DNA from: Sinohyriopsis cumingii
Taxonomy: Eukaryota; Mollusca; Bivalvia; Unionida; Unionidae
DNA length: 64,000 nucleotides
Direction: 5' to 3'
NCBI GenBank assembly: GCA_028554795.2
Contig: CM068824.1
Coordinates: 160,573,630 to 160,637,629 of the forward strand
Positions 13,701 to 24,360 of the stretch are shown one piece after another; within the stretch, counting starts at the first letter, position 1, and every line of letters starts with the position of its first letter. The notes beneath the pieces were generated by a model that was given only the letters and a program-made list of their open reading frames with translations, did not search any database and had not been told where the DNA came from. Both the position numbers and the translations under genes were made by a program.

Positions 13701-16700
13701 ACTCAAAAACCTTCTCTTAGTGTGGCCCCTGTATGATCACTTCAAACTTATGTTTGTATTTCAGCCACAGTGTCTATGCAAACTTTTTTAAAACTGTAAC
13801 TTGGTCCATTTGCAATCACATTTTCTGAATTCATCTTTTGTGTAACAGAATAGCATTAATATTCTTCAATCCTTAATCTTTGCAGCAGAGAAATTAGTAA
13901 ATTTTTGTTGTAGAGAATTTTATCAAAAAATTCCTAACTACTGCAAGAGTGTGGATAAAGAATATGTATAGATTTTAATTAACTTTAGATGTACACTATT
14001 TCACTTTCTGTTTGGTATTGATAGTTAACACAAGTTTTCATATTTTTGTGATTCAGATAATTGTTAGGTACATATATGATCAGCCATTTCCAAAGACAAC
14101 AAATTCGTATAAGAAATACAAAGTAAAATCCATATGAATCACAATGCTTTTGAGTCTACACAATTCATGCTAAGAAAGGTGTTAATGAATCATTGTGATC
14201 AATTTTACCTGACACCATTTTGGACTCAAAGCAAACTTCAAACATGTCATATTCTTCAGTTGTGAAAGCAAACTTTCCTTTCTTTGCATCCTCTTTGTTA
14301 TAGAGTATATGCCCTTTTGAATCAGTCACCTGTAAGAAATAGACAAATGGTAGAAAAATCCAGTCACATGTTAAAAAGTGACGTTGCTAAGAGATTTAAG
14401 ATCTCTGAAAAGAATGATTCATATCTCTGTGAGGATTATGTTAACATGCTAACGAGGAGGCTAACATATAAGCATGATGGTTCTGCAATTTGGATCTATC
14501 CCCTTTGGAACTGAGGCAGGGGCAACTATGCGTATGTTTAAGGATGATGGTGGTGGTTAAAGATGTCAGAATTTTTGGAAACCTCTACCCGGTACCATAG
14601 CTGCCAATCTTCCAGGCTCACAATTAGTGAAAATAGGGAACAAAAGTCGTGAATTTGGACAAGAATTCGTGAAAAATACCATGACAATAAGTCCATCCAC
14701 TCTGACCACTCCGACCGTCAATACTACACTATATCAAGTTCGCAATATAAAACTAAAACACTACATATATGCAGAAATATTTATTTATCAAGACATGATA
14801 CTGTGGCAGACTTGAACTTCCTCAACTGCTTGATCGTAAATTTGTTTTCTAAACAGTTCAGACTTCTTGCCGGCTGGTTGACCTTGGTGACTAAAATTAC
14901 TGACAAATTTTCTGCAGCTAAAGAGGCCCTAAAGTCTTATTTTTCCTCACAAGAGAAAATACACTTTCGCTTGCACTGTTGCTGTGAGGAATGCACAGGA
15001 GCTGCAGCACTTTTGGTCCTTCCACAGGAAAATTTGGAATCGATTTTCGAGTCTGGAAACATTTGTCAGAACAAATGTTTAGCATGGTCTCCAGCTGATA
15101 AAGGTAGATTGTGTTCGACAAGAAAACTCACAAATAATGCTTCAGCGTTGGTAGCCTGCATTTCTTCCGCCAATTGTTTAAAATATTCCGGAGCTGAAAT
15201 CTGCGAATTCTTAATTTTCCCAACTTCTACGTGTTTTTTGCAACCGACTTGCTTCCTCACATCATCTCTGCGATGGCGCACTGAGTGCAAAAAGCATGAT
15301 GAATATCAATGTTTAATGTCAGAATGCACAGCCAATTTTTTATATATTCCAAATTAAACTTCACTTTTTGAGTAACAGAGTTCTTTTTTCTTAGTGGTGA
15401 AGACGTTTTCAAAATTGTACATGCGATGCTGAACCATAACTCAAATCAGTGTTGGTGACACATGTGCGGAGCAAAATTCCGGTTAGGCCCCAGTTTCTCT
15501 CAAATCTTATACATACAGATTAAAATAGGCTAAAATGCTTGCTACCGAGCCAACTGTACTAATCGGCTTTAGATCTACTAAAATCGCGACCAGCAGTACT
15601 GGGCCGTTTCGGCAACTGCGAATATCACGACTAGCGCTTAACGGGAAATCGGTTATTTTATTAAAGATTTAAAATAATTGAGGATTGGAGAATTCGTGAA
15701 TTTTTGGCTTGCGGCATGAATCCGTGAATCGCTGAAAAAGTCGTGAAATTCACACCAAATTCGTGAGGGTTGGCAGCTATGCGGTACTGGTTACCCGTCA
15801 ATCCTAACAATTGGTTACCTGGGTACCCAATCAAAGGGAAATTGTGTTAAATGTGAACCTGAACTGCTTTGTAGAAGGCTGTTGTTGTTGGGCATAACGC
15901 TATTTTTCAGCACAAGATAGCCTATACATAGCTGCCAGTATAAATGGTGGAGGAAGAACCCTGAAAAGAACCACCAACCCACAAGAAGCTACTAGCAAGC
16001 TTTCTCACATCCCCACATTGGCTGAACCTGAGACTCATACACAGACAGAGGTGAGATGGTAGTGAACCATAACGGTGAGCGTTTTAGACCACTCTGGGCC
16101 CCCTTTGTTGTAGGTTCAGGGATATACAGTGTATAAGCTTAACTAATACTAACATAAGTATCAAAAAAGCATAATCTGAGTACAAAAAGAGCAATATAAA
16201 CATTGCATGCCATAATTACAGAAAACTATAAAAAATGTACATGAATAAATGCACTGCAGCCAAATCACACAAGTCTCAAACTGTAATCAATAATGTCTTT
16301 GATCTGAACTTGGAAATATTTAAATATTTTTAATGGTACCTGGTTACCAATTTTATTACCCAGGTTATTATCAACAGGTGAGAGTACCCAAGTAATAGGG
16401 CCCCTGTTGATGGTTTTTGTGGTTGTGGTGGTGGGGTTAACAATAAAAGAAGGCATGGTAAACAAATTTTTTAACAAGAGTATGTTGACAAAGGAGAATT
16501 AAAATATGGGGATGAGAACATTATCAGAATGATGAATCTGCAGCTTCCTACAAAGCTGATGTAAGAGAGTGCAAATTGCCCCAGCAAGCTCAACCCCCTT
16601 CAATTAGCCAGAATATCATTTGAAATAATATGAAAATGGTGAATACCATAATTACGTTTACCTTTAAATTTACAAGAATAGTGCATGTTCTATCACTTGT

Positions 16701-19700
16701 TAACAAAATATCTTTTCATCGTAAATGCTTAGCTCTCTGTAATGAAGGTCCCTTCTTTCAGGACCTGATGTAGTAGATCCGGGCCCTGTCTTCACTTCAG
16801 TACTCACTAAACTCAAAATTACTTTTGTATTAAGACTTATATTTGTTAAAAAATTTCAAAATAAACTACTTATATTTGACTCATATTTGGTTCTCTTGAA
16901 TATAGATTACTGTAAAATGTGTAACAGGCAAGTACTTTAGTGATGCCAAATTGAAAACATGAGCCCATTAAAATACTGATGCCCTACTATTCAAAAATAA
17001 TTTCCAGGAATTCAAGCTCTTTTCATTTTTTAACTGTCTGCAACCATCTTTAATAATCTGTGTGGTGCACATACTGGCTGTCAGCTTTGTACTGTCTTCA
17101 TTTACGACAAATCAGACATCACTAGAAATCTTCCGGTGAAAAAAACATAACATAATGATCATCCATTCAGGGGGAGTAGCCATAAACAAAAAGCATCATT
17201 TTCATTTAGGACCAACCAGACCATGGATGAATGTCTGTGTATAGTTTCATGGCAATCCGCCAAGTAGTTTAGGGGACGTAAGTGATAAAAAACCTTCTAA
17301 TGATGGACGAGCAGGTGGCCGATGGTCTATCAATGATCTAAAAATTAAGTATCTTCAAGGCTTAGACTCAAGTATATCAATCTGATATTTAAAACAGGAC
17401 ATGAGTTTTAATTTGCATTTCTGGTATTTTAGGCATTGATTGCTGTACAAATATATAGTGAAAAATTGCTGCTGTTAAACACCGACAGTTAATGTCACAA
17501 AAATCTACCTATATGCTGCAGAGGTCATTTGTGGATATGAAAAGCTTGTGCCAAAATAAAAAATGTGTGTGGTTCCTAATTGTTGTGAACAAAAATATAG
17601 AACAGACTGGTCGCTTAAAATTTTTAAGTTAGCTTAAAGTTGTTTGTAGGTTCAAATGTGAAAAATGAGGCATGGTCAGTACTAAAATATGGTAGGTTGG
17701 GTTACCAGAACCACACAGTTTTCTTTAACTTCATAACCCAATTAAACTGCTGGCAAAGAAAAATTGAAAATTGGGAAGTTTAAATATAATTCAAAGCAAA
17801 ATTTTGGAAGATATCATGCATACTAAACCATAAATTATTAACACTAGAAAGACTGGGTTTCATAATGCTGATATCATTTATACTTGTAAAAGCAAAATGT
17901 GCGGTGTAATTGTTTTTCATTTTTCACGAATTTTTTCATGTACATTACATGAAATAAACACATACATTCTGTTTTGTGAATGAGTATCATCATGAAGCAC
18001 TTATTTGCATTTGTGTGCATGTGATTTAAAGTTTTAATGTAGCTTTAAGAATTTTTAAGTCATATCACAATAATGTCTGCAGTGTGGCAGTTTATAGTGA
18101 TGTCTAACACTGGGGCATCACGCCAAGAGAGGCAGCTGTGAGTACCATTTTTATAAATCTTTGGTATGACTTGGCCAATGCACGAACCTGAAACCTCTTG
18201 CTTTTGAGGCAGATGTTCTAACCACTTAGGCCATCAGAGCAGATTATTTGCATTTAGAGTAAATATGAAATCCATATTTCTTGCATTCTTTTCAGGTGTT
18301 TTGTTATCTAAATTCAGTCAATCATAAATCCTGATGCCCTGAATTTGTCGATGTCACTTTTTTTCAGTATAAAACCTGTCATGCACTAAATATATTCGTG
18401 CCTAGTTTTAATATTTCTTTTCAAAGAAAACCTGCAAAAATAGAGATAAAAATCTTTTATACATGTGTTCAAAGGGAATAAATCCCCAAATTACAGACAT
18501 TTATGGAGTTATTCACAGCTTATGAAAGAACAAAAAGAGACTCAGCCAAACAAATATGGTGTGTTAGTAAAGAATCTGAAATGTGAACAAGATAGCATTG
18601 TAAAAGGAGTGAAGCAAAACTTTGTTTTATGGAGAAGTGACTTCTTCCTTTGGACAGGATGTGTGTGCATGCATCAGATTTATATGCATTATTTTCATAC
18701 TAAAAATGTGTTATGTTTCACTGGAGATATTATGCTATGTATTTTGGCCATATAAATTCAAAAGATCACATAAACTCATGGCTCTCCACAGGATTTTTAA
18801 TGTTGCAGTACCAGGACAAATTTCTTGAAAATGATGCAGTCCCAGCACTAAAACTTGCAGTCCCAATGATGATACCATTTTCCCCCTTGCAATGATTTAG
18901 AACATTATGAATGTACTGTTGTGTCACCAATATATGCCATCAGATAACTAATGCTAATTCATTGTGAAATATTTAGTATCATAATAAATGCATGAAAAAT
19001 TAAGCCAGCTGATACCTATGATAATATGACATGTAATTATTACACCAATTTTCAAAAGCCTTTTCCTTGCCATTCTCTAATTTTGTGTGCAGCTTGATCG
19101 AATCAAGGAAAAGATTACACTTTCTTTTCTATATTAATTAATTTAATTAGCTTAATTCAATCAATTATCCAAGACACTGGAGGAAAAAGATAACAAATGA
19201 CCAGATTCTTTCAAACCCTTAATACACTTTAGCTGGCAAACTTGTAATAGCATAAAATAAAATAAAATAAAATTTGCTTGTTTGAGTCAATAATGAGAAA
19301 AGTTTATCAACTGGGTGACAATTCTTGATGCAACTATTTGAGGCACTATGTATATGAAGAATGAATATCCCAAATAATAAATGAATACCCCAATTAAAAC
19401 AATTTATTAAATTTATTTTCTTACAGTAGCATTTGGAAAATAATCTCCCAATTTTTTTCTTCTTCAAATAATCTATTCATTTACACTTATATGTTTTAGT
19501 TATGTATATTTAAATTGCAGTTATTTTTTTAATGTTGATTATTTGATTATATACTACTGTAATATTACATTGTGCTTTGGACTTCACCTTCTCTAAAATC
19601 AAGTTCATTTTCTACTTGACCTAAATCAGATTTTTTTCCATTTTGTAAACAACTAATACATAGCCAAATAGTTTCCTATAAGAATGGGTTTAATATCAGG

Positions 19701-22564
19701 ATCATTATTAATAAAAGTAAACATATTTGTTTTGATGGTCAAGGCTACAAAGTGATCCTATACCTTGCAATGGAGCAAATAAAACTGTTGTCAAAGACAA
19801 AATATTGACTGGGGTTAAATTCTACAATCTAAATAGAGTTATGTCTTTAAGTTTGGCTAATGATCAAGTTATTAAGCCTCGGGTAAATTATACTGGTATG
19901 TTATGCTAAGCATACTTTGTCTACCAAGACAAATAACATGAGGTTCTGGTGGCAATTCGTTTTCCAAATAAGACTTCCTATACCACATTTGGATATTCTA
20001 CTATGTAATGTTATTTAATGCATGAGATATTTACTGCAAACTATTATCATTTCCAAATAAGGATGCAATGTCCTTTCATGGCATGTGGAAAAATGAGGCT
20101 AAAAATGGTAGTTCTGTTTCTTTCAGCATATGGGTGTGAATCAAACCAGCTGCTCCATCAATATCAATACATAGGCTTATATTAGTAACCCATCCATGAA
20201 GTAGGGTTATTAATATCATTACTATAGATCATACAGCACAGCATTGTGAATGATATCTGTAGCTTAATGAATTCCTGGTTAGCATCATTATAAGTAGCTT
20301 TCTGCACAAATTATTGGATCAGCATAACATATTCATTAAATAGTGCTAGAACATTAAAATTTTCAATATGCCATGACGAGTGGAAGAGCAGATTTGTTTA
20401 GGTGTGATCATCTTTCCTATTCAGCTATATTCCGCCATAATGTAGTTGCCTACCTTGGATTTCTCTGCAGTATCAAATATGGACTGCTCCAAAACTCAAG
20501 ATAAACATGGCGGATTATATGTACACAGATCAGTCTTTTTCAGCACGCATCAAATGAATGGTATTGTGCAGCACGTCAATATTAATAATGTTTAAATCAT
20601 TTGTGCACAAAAACAAATTTGGTAACTTTAACTAAATTGCGAGATGGTGGCATGAAAATTCAATGAGAAATAGACATTCATATAATTTGCGCTGTTTTTT
20701 GAATGAATGATGGATGTTGTCATGAGTTTCCCCCATTATACTGAGAGAATCGGATGCTTGTGCAATTATATATTTGTTTGGGGGGTAGAGTTCTTACTGC
20801 CTACATAATGGCACCGTCCAACTAGTCCCATAATGTAAGACATAGCACATGTTTTTGTTTTAGTGCTATCAGCGTTGAGGTCTTATATGTAGGACTACTG
20901 TGCAACATGTTCTGATGTCAACTATAGTCTGATAATGCAAACCCGTTTCTTTGCACCCCCTTACCGATTTAAATAATGGAAAATTTTAATGTGATAAGAA
21001 GTGCAAGGAACTTAGTCAATTCATTGATTTATAGTTTCTAATCTGACTGAGTAGAGTGGCTCTAACACCGTTGTCTTATGCGCATTTCATGCTTAATGGT
21101 AAGTTTTCAGTGCAATAGACGGACATGCTCGGATCCATTTCCAGTTTCTGGACAAGTCCATTTTCAGCAAAGGGGTGTATCACGACTACAGACATACATA
21201 CATAAGTCGTCTGTTTCTGATATTTACAATGTTGAATCAAGCAAAGGAAAATGACAACTACACTTTTCATGTGGATTTAACAAGCAGTTTAACTTCTATC
21301 TTCATGTATGCACAGGGATATGATTCCAAACTCTCAACATTATGTAATTTACACAATTATTCAGCATTTACCAAACAGGATGAACTATGTCATTATGTTT
21401 TCTGATGGAAATAAACTAGCCTATAGTGTATGCAATATGGCGCCGTGTTAGCATGATTAGTCCGTTAAGCATGAAATGGTGCAGGGGATGCCAGCATTAG
21501 TGCCACTCTGGTCAGTCAGGTTAGAAATTATAAATCAATGATTCAATTGACTTAGTTCTGTGCACTTTTTATCACATTAAACGTTCTCGTTTTTTAAATC
21601 GGTAGGGAAGTACAAACAAATGGGGATGATGAGTCAGACTATAACATCATAAGAAATCAAATTTTCAGGAATATCTTGCACACTTGGCAACCCATTTTGG
21701 CTGGATGATAAGAATCTTGAATAAAACAAAAGCTATTTAAATACTTTCTTCAATTTTAAGATATCTGTATTCGTTTCGTTAAAGAAACATTCTTCAACTT
21801 AATTGGAGTTCAGCATTCCCCGCTTCCATCGTATTCCCGGCAACTAAAATGTAGGCCAATGCCAAAGGAAGTTGAAAAAAGGTCCATTTGCTAGTGTGAA
21901 AATTTGCATTTATTACAAAAGATATCAGAGTATGTAAATTCTGACTAAAACATTATGGTCTTAATATGCAGAAAAGCGCCGATATGGGCAGCCAAGTGTG
22001 AACTATTCTGAAAATTTAACTTATCGCTCTGATGTTAATCGACACCTGAACACGTTACTCAGCGACGTTATTTGGGCAGCAGAAGTAATACCTCGACCCG
22101 CGAAACTGAAAATTTAAAATGTATGGACCCTTCCATAAATGTTATACATCCCATTAACATTAGAAGTTAATATCAGATTGTACATATTAAATGCTGATAT
22201 AACCGTGAGTATGCTGGTACCAAACATATTTGAAGGCATCCAAAAAAGACCATTACGTCTGTATCAAAACCATTACAGGAATAAAGATATCTATTCTGCA
22301 TGAATCAAATTCGTCAGTTAGATTCAAAACAAAACGGGATAAATATAAACAGGTCGTATTTCACTATTAAATGAATATATTTACCACTAAATGTGTTTTT
22401 TGGCCTGGTGCGTCTGACAATTCGAATTCACCGGTTACCAAAACATCTTTGTGAATTTCCTCCTTCAAACATTTCTTTTGGTTTGGAGAAAGATGAAACA
22501 TCAAAGCGTCAATATTAAGCATATAAATACTACATAAAAAACAAATTATATGCAAGATATCCAT
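4612..22564 (-). CDS. TMED10: TMED10 (p24 delta, Tmp21) cargo receptor, complete, five exons
   Basis: Exons are 22385-22564, 14209-14329, 12736-12806, 5766-5892 and 4612-4733, all with GT-AG introns and matching phases, giving 206 residues (human 219). Visible parts: hydrophobic signal peptide (about 1-20); GOLD domain from about residue 23, with Cys32 ([11 protein letters not shown]) and Cys93 (EVCFESK) as the expected disulfide pair; the [12 protein letters not shown] stretch; a charged coiled coil (about 125-165, [14 protein letters not shown]); one membrane helix (about 173-195); and the cytosolic tail [11 protein letters not shown], with the aromatic ER-export pair and the KK COPI-retrieval motif. 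The tail and helix are nearly identical to vertebrate TMED10. Family role: p24 proteins cycle between ER and Golgi, selecting cargo such as GPI-anchored proteins and helping COPI and COPII vesicle formation. The ATG at 22564 is the first in-frame AUG and has a strong context (A at -3, G at +4). MRPL33 diverges from it about 6 kb upstream. Confidence 0.96.
4734..5765 (-). other. TMED10 intron 4
   Basis: A 1.0-kb intron. Apart from the repeat arm at 5215-5290 nothing is recognised. Confidence 0.8.
5215..5290 (+). repeat. Dispersed repeat arm, partner of 3780-3890
   Basis: Lies in TMED10 intron 4. It shares the gcaaactgca, agatctgc, gcataat and tgccagc blocks with the other arm in inverted orientation. 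Confidence 0.55.
5766..5892 (-). CDS. TMED10: TMED10 exon 4
   Basis: Encodes residues 125-166 plus one base: the coiled coil [20 protein letters not shown] and the [12 protein letters not shown] segment, almost identical to vertebrate TMED10. Donor gtgtgt. Confidence 0.96.
7495..7725 (-). mobile_element. SINE family A, decayed copy
   Basis: Aligns in order with the other A copies: the tail block (cagcacatgataggctat), the gaagctactggcaagctttct block, the cccacattggccc block and the head. It is much more diverged than the others, so older. Confidence 0.75.
10440..10955 (+). repeat. Dispersed repeat shared with 61.04-61.61 kb
   Basis: Collinear with 61040-61612 in the same orientation. Shared blocks: tattctggtcagct, acatacttcaaagaaac, an acagtg block with agcac, a ttctgaat or ttcagaat block, gcacatat or ccacatatac, catggtaatta, gtcaggtgtt or ccaggtgtt, and ggagat followed by tttgcttg or tttgtttg. 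Divergence is high. Confidence 0.7.
10999..11245 (-). mobile_element. SINE family A
   Basis: Near full length in minus orientation. The (GTT)n tail is at 10999-11014, then the atggcggccagtattaatgg block and the gctactggcaagctgtctca block, with the tRNA-like head ending near 11240. No convincing target-site duplication. Confidence 0.85.
11842..12454. mobile_element. piggyBac-like non-autonomous element with TTAA ends
   Basis: Inverted ends TTAACACATTAACCCCT (11842-11858) and AGGGGTTAATATGTTAA (12438-12454) match at 16 of 17 positions. TTAA occurs twice at each end, so the true border is either 11846-12450 or 11854-12442. TTAA duplications followed by CCC are typical of piggyBac elements. No transposase reading frame is visible; the ORFs inside are short and unrelated. 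Confidence 0.65.
12736..12806 (-). CDS. TMED10: TMED10 exon 3
   Basis: A 71-base exon for residues 101-124. The [12 protein letters not shown] segment matches human [12 protein letters not shown]. It ends on a codon boundary before gtaagc. Confidence 0.94.
12807..14208 (-). other. TMED10 intron 2
   Basis: A 1.4-kb AT-rich intron. No repeat or RNA gene recognised. Confidence 0.8.
14209..14329 (-). CDS. TMED10: TMED10 exon 2
   Basis: Encodes residues 61-100 plus one base. It carries [20 protein letters not shown] and the strongly conserved [11 protein letters not shown]. Acceptor ttacag, donor gtaaaa. Confidence 0.96.
14596..15781 (-). mobile_element. hAT transposon relic with internally deleted transposase
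   Basis: Ends are CATAGCTGCCAA on the left and its complement TTGGCAGCTATG on the right, flanked on both sides by cggtac (14590-14595 and 15782-15787; hAT normally gives 8 bp). On the minus strand, about 15290-15066 encodes an N-terminal transposase-like stretch ([20 protein letters not shown]). Then 15121-14918 encodes the hAT C-terminal dimerisation signature ([20 protein letters not shown]). The catalytic middle is missing and the last part is frame-shifted. This is a plain DNA transposon and no longer codes for an active transposase. Confidence 0.85.
14918..15290 (-). pseudogene. hAT transposase pseudogene (N-terminal plus dimerisation domain)
   Basis: Two overlapping open segments on the minus strand. 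The first has the [12 protein letters not shown] motif found near the N-terminus of zinc-finger hAT transposases. The second has [19 protein letters not shown], the conserved C-terminal dimerisation block (usual form PHSNADCERVFS). They lie next to each other without the RNase H-like catalytic core, so a large internal deletion is inferred. Beyond the dimerisation block, similarity ([17 protein letters not shown]) continues in another frame. Confidence 0.8.
15880..16105 (-). mobile_element. SINE family A
   Basis: Minus-strand copy from the GTT-type tail (15883-15893) through gctgccagtataaatggtgg and the gaagctactagcaagctttc block to the head gggccccc near 16100. It lies 0.1 kb from the hAT relic. 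Confidence 0.85.
18013..18243 (-). mobile_element. SINE family B with target-site duplication, internally deleted
   Basis: Flanked by a perfect 12-bp duplication ttatttgcattt (18001-18012 and 18244-18255). Read on the minus strand it has the tRNA-like head (tggcctaagtggttagaac), the cataccaaagatttat block and the tail (actgccacactgcagacat). The central block present in the 29.3- and 50.2-kb copies is missing. Confidence 0.9.
19870..20130 (-). repeat. Dispersed repeat, inverted copy of 23985-24360
   Basis: Read on the minus strand it shares ordered blocks with 23985-24360: tagcctca or cagcctcg, catgccat or gtgccata, aaggacattg, cttatttggaaatg, tagaatatccaaa and ggcttaataa. Alignment by eye is gapped and well below 80 percent identity. 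Confidence 0.6.
20913..21650. mobile_element. Foldback element with ~190-bp inverted arms
   Basis: The left arm 20913-21099 and the reverse complement of 21462-21650 share tgatgt, tatagtctga, taccgattta, taatgtgata, aagtgca, cattgatttata, tttctaa, ctgactga, agagtggc and catttcatgctta in order, with small indels. The loop of about 360 bp has no coding signal. No clear target-site duplication was seen, so the superfamily is unknown. Confidence 0.75.
22385..22564 (-). CDS. TMED10: TMED10 exon 1 (coding part)
   Basis: Encodes residues 1-60: signal peptide, then the start of the GOLD domain ([18 protein letters not shown]; human FHLPINSRKCLREEIHKD). It ends on a codon boundary before the donor gtaaat. 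The exon extends upstream as 5' UTR. Confidence 0.95.
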
Positions 22565-22639
22565 CCTTGTGAAATGTCTTTCAAGATTAGTTTTCAGAGA
22601 CAGAATCTGCAAAACATAAGACGAATCCGTGCACGTTTG

Positions 22640-22697
22640 CTAACGTGGCATTCGTATATTTCCGTTAGTTTCCGTATACCTATTTCCGTTTCCGCAA
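22640..22697 (-). promoter_or_regulatory. Probable TMED10 core promoter or 5' UTR control region
   Basis: Within 140 bp upstream of the TMED10 ATG the minus strand has four CGGAAA cores (plus strand tttccg at 22659, 22669, 22683 and 22689), like ETS/GABP sites of housekeeping promoters. It also has one GCCACGT (plus acgtggc, 22643-22649), the core bound by XBP1 or ATF6 in unfolded-protein-response elements. The region is richer in CpG than its surroundings and shows no TATA box at a sensible distance. Function is inference from motif content only. Confidence 0.35.
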
Positions 22698-23804
22698 AAG
22701 CAGGTGCGTGCTGAAGAGACGAACTGGTTCTCGAGCTTTTTCCTTGAGATAATTTTAATTTTATCTGCGCAAACTGAACAATAAAACAGAAAATATATTG
22801 TTTACATCCCATTAATATGCTGATTTAATTTTCTCAAAAATAAAGCTCTATAATTTGCTCCCATGAACTTAATGTCATTATATGGGGTCTCTGACTGGTC
22901 CGGAGGAAAAAGGTCAAGGCCATTACCCATAAGGATGAAAGACTCTTGACATATCTCCAGAATGTTCACAAGTTTTGTTAGGCTTGCGAAGAGCGGAAAG
23001 TAAATCAGATTTAATTTATTTTCTCGGGTTTGTTTGGTCAAAATTATTAAGCAAATTATTTCCCTGTCACTAAGTAAATCTTTATAAACTATAACAAAAG
23101 CATGCGTATGGAGAACTTTATAATCATAGTGAACCAGAAGCTTGATTTTCTTTATTACTTAAATGATATGCTTTTGTGGTAACGGGTATAGTCTACACAG
23201 AGGTCTGGGGGCAGGGGACAGTTTTTATGTACAAATTTAATGCCGCAGTCAGCGACCTAGTATAAATCTTACAAAATCAAATACACAAGTGAGGTCAAAA
23301 AGGTCCATATTTTTGGATACCTATATTAAAACAAAGCATAAGAATATTACCCACTTGACCAAAGAAGTAAATGGCAGTTCAAAGCAGAAGTATATGCACC
23401 CCAATCCCAAATTTCTACCTGCAGTTTTCATGCCCGAAGGTCATGTGTGACAACATATGATGCTCACAGTGCAAACACAAGCCGTTTTCCTAGATGACAA
23501 TTCTGCAAAACAGTGTGTACTAACCAGGTTGATGCAATTGAAAATAGTTACCATCTAAGCCATTTTTTAAGATAATCTACTTACCCCAAACCCACGTTTT
23601 TGCTGCACTGGGAGGCTATCTCTTCCTAGCCGACTTTTGGTATTTCATTATCAATATACTGCAGAGTAACTATGGAATGTGTACATGCCTGACATCAATT
23701 TCAAGAACAACACAAGACCCAAACATCTAGTACTAATATTAGTACCCTTACTAGTACCTCGTGGACAGGGTACTAACATGAGCATATACTTGTTAATGGA
23801 GCAA

Positions 23805-23827
23805 GCCGGGTGTGATTCACACCCGGC
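23805..23827. repeat. Perfect 10-bp stem hairpin
   Basis: gccgggtgtg (23805-23814) pairs perfectly with cacacccggc (23818-23827) across a 3-base loop, in otherwise AT-rich sequence. A 16-bp perfect palindrome, gtactaatattagtac, lies at 23730-23745. No function is assigned. Confidence 0.8.
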
Positions 23828-23984
23828 GCTCTTTTAGCCTAATAATAACACTTTAAACATATTCCTTGCATATAATCCAATAAATTGAGTAGTCCTCTTT
23901 TTTAATACCAGAAGTATCAAAAATCATTGTAGAAATAGTTGTAAAATCTCGTTTACCTTTTTTAGCCGATATTTTCGTTTAGAT

Positions 23985-24360
23985 CACTGCCATATTATTT
24001 CAAATAATGATTACTTCTGTTCTCAGCCTCGTTTGTTTGTGTGCCATATAAGGACATTGATGCCTTATTTGGAAATGTAAACAGATCATAGTAAAAATTT
24101 GGCGCCGTTTGGGTCAGAAATTCTGCGCATTGAAAGTAAATACGATTTATCAGCAACTTTGAAATTCCACCAAGAAGCGATTATTCACACTTGATTGATA
24201 ATAATATAGTGTAGAATATCCAAAATATGGTCTGGCAAGCATTACATAGAAAAGGGGTCACAGCAAGAGTCTCGCGTTATCTGTCATGGCAGACAGGATA
24301 AGGTTAGAGTAACCATGCCAATTTATTTTATTGTGTAAGGGCTTAATAAATTCATAACAT
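23985..24360 (+). repeat. Dispersed repeat, partner of 19870-20130
   Basis: Same ordered blocks as the 19.9-kb copy but in the opposite orientation. The two copies enclose the TMED10 first exon and promoter. Confidence 0.6.

Larger units (their letters stand above)
14330..22384 (-). other. TMED10 intron 1
   Basis: An 8.1-kb first intron. It carries a hAT relic (14596-15781), a SINE A (15880-16105), a SINE B with a 12-bp duplication (18013-18243), one arm of an inverted dispersed repeat (19870-20130) and a foldback element (20913-21650). Nothing is recognised in 16.1-18.0 kb or 18.3-19.8 kb. Confidence 0.75.

Noticed and set aside
14803-15357. 184-residue plus-strand ORF
   Set aside because: It is antisense to the hAT transposase remnant, which has clear family motifs on the minus strand.
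23805-23840. Hairpin followed by cttttag as a transcription terminator or histone-type 3' stem-loop
   Set aside because: Intrinsic terminators do not apply to nuclear genes, and the sequence does not match the histone stem-loop.
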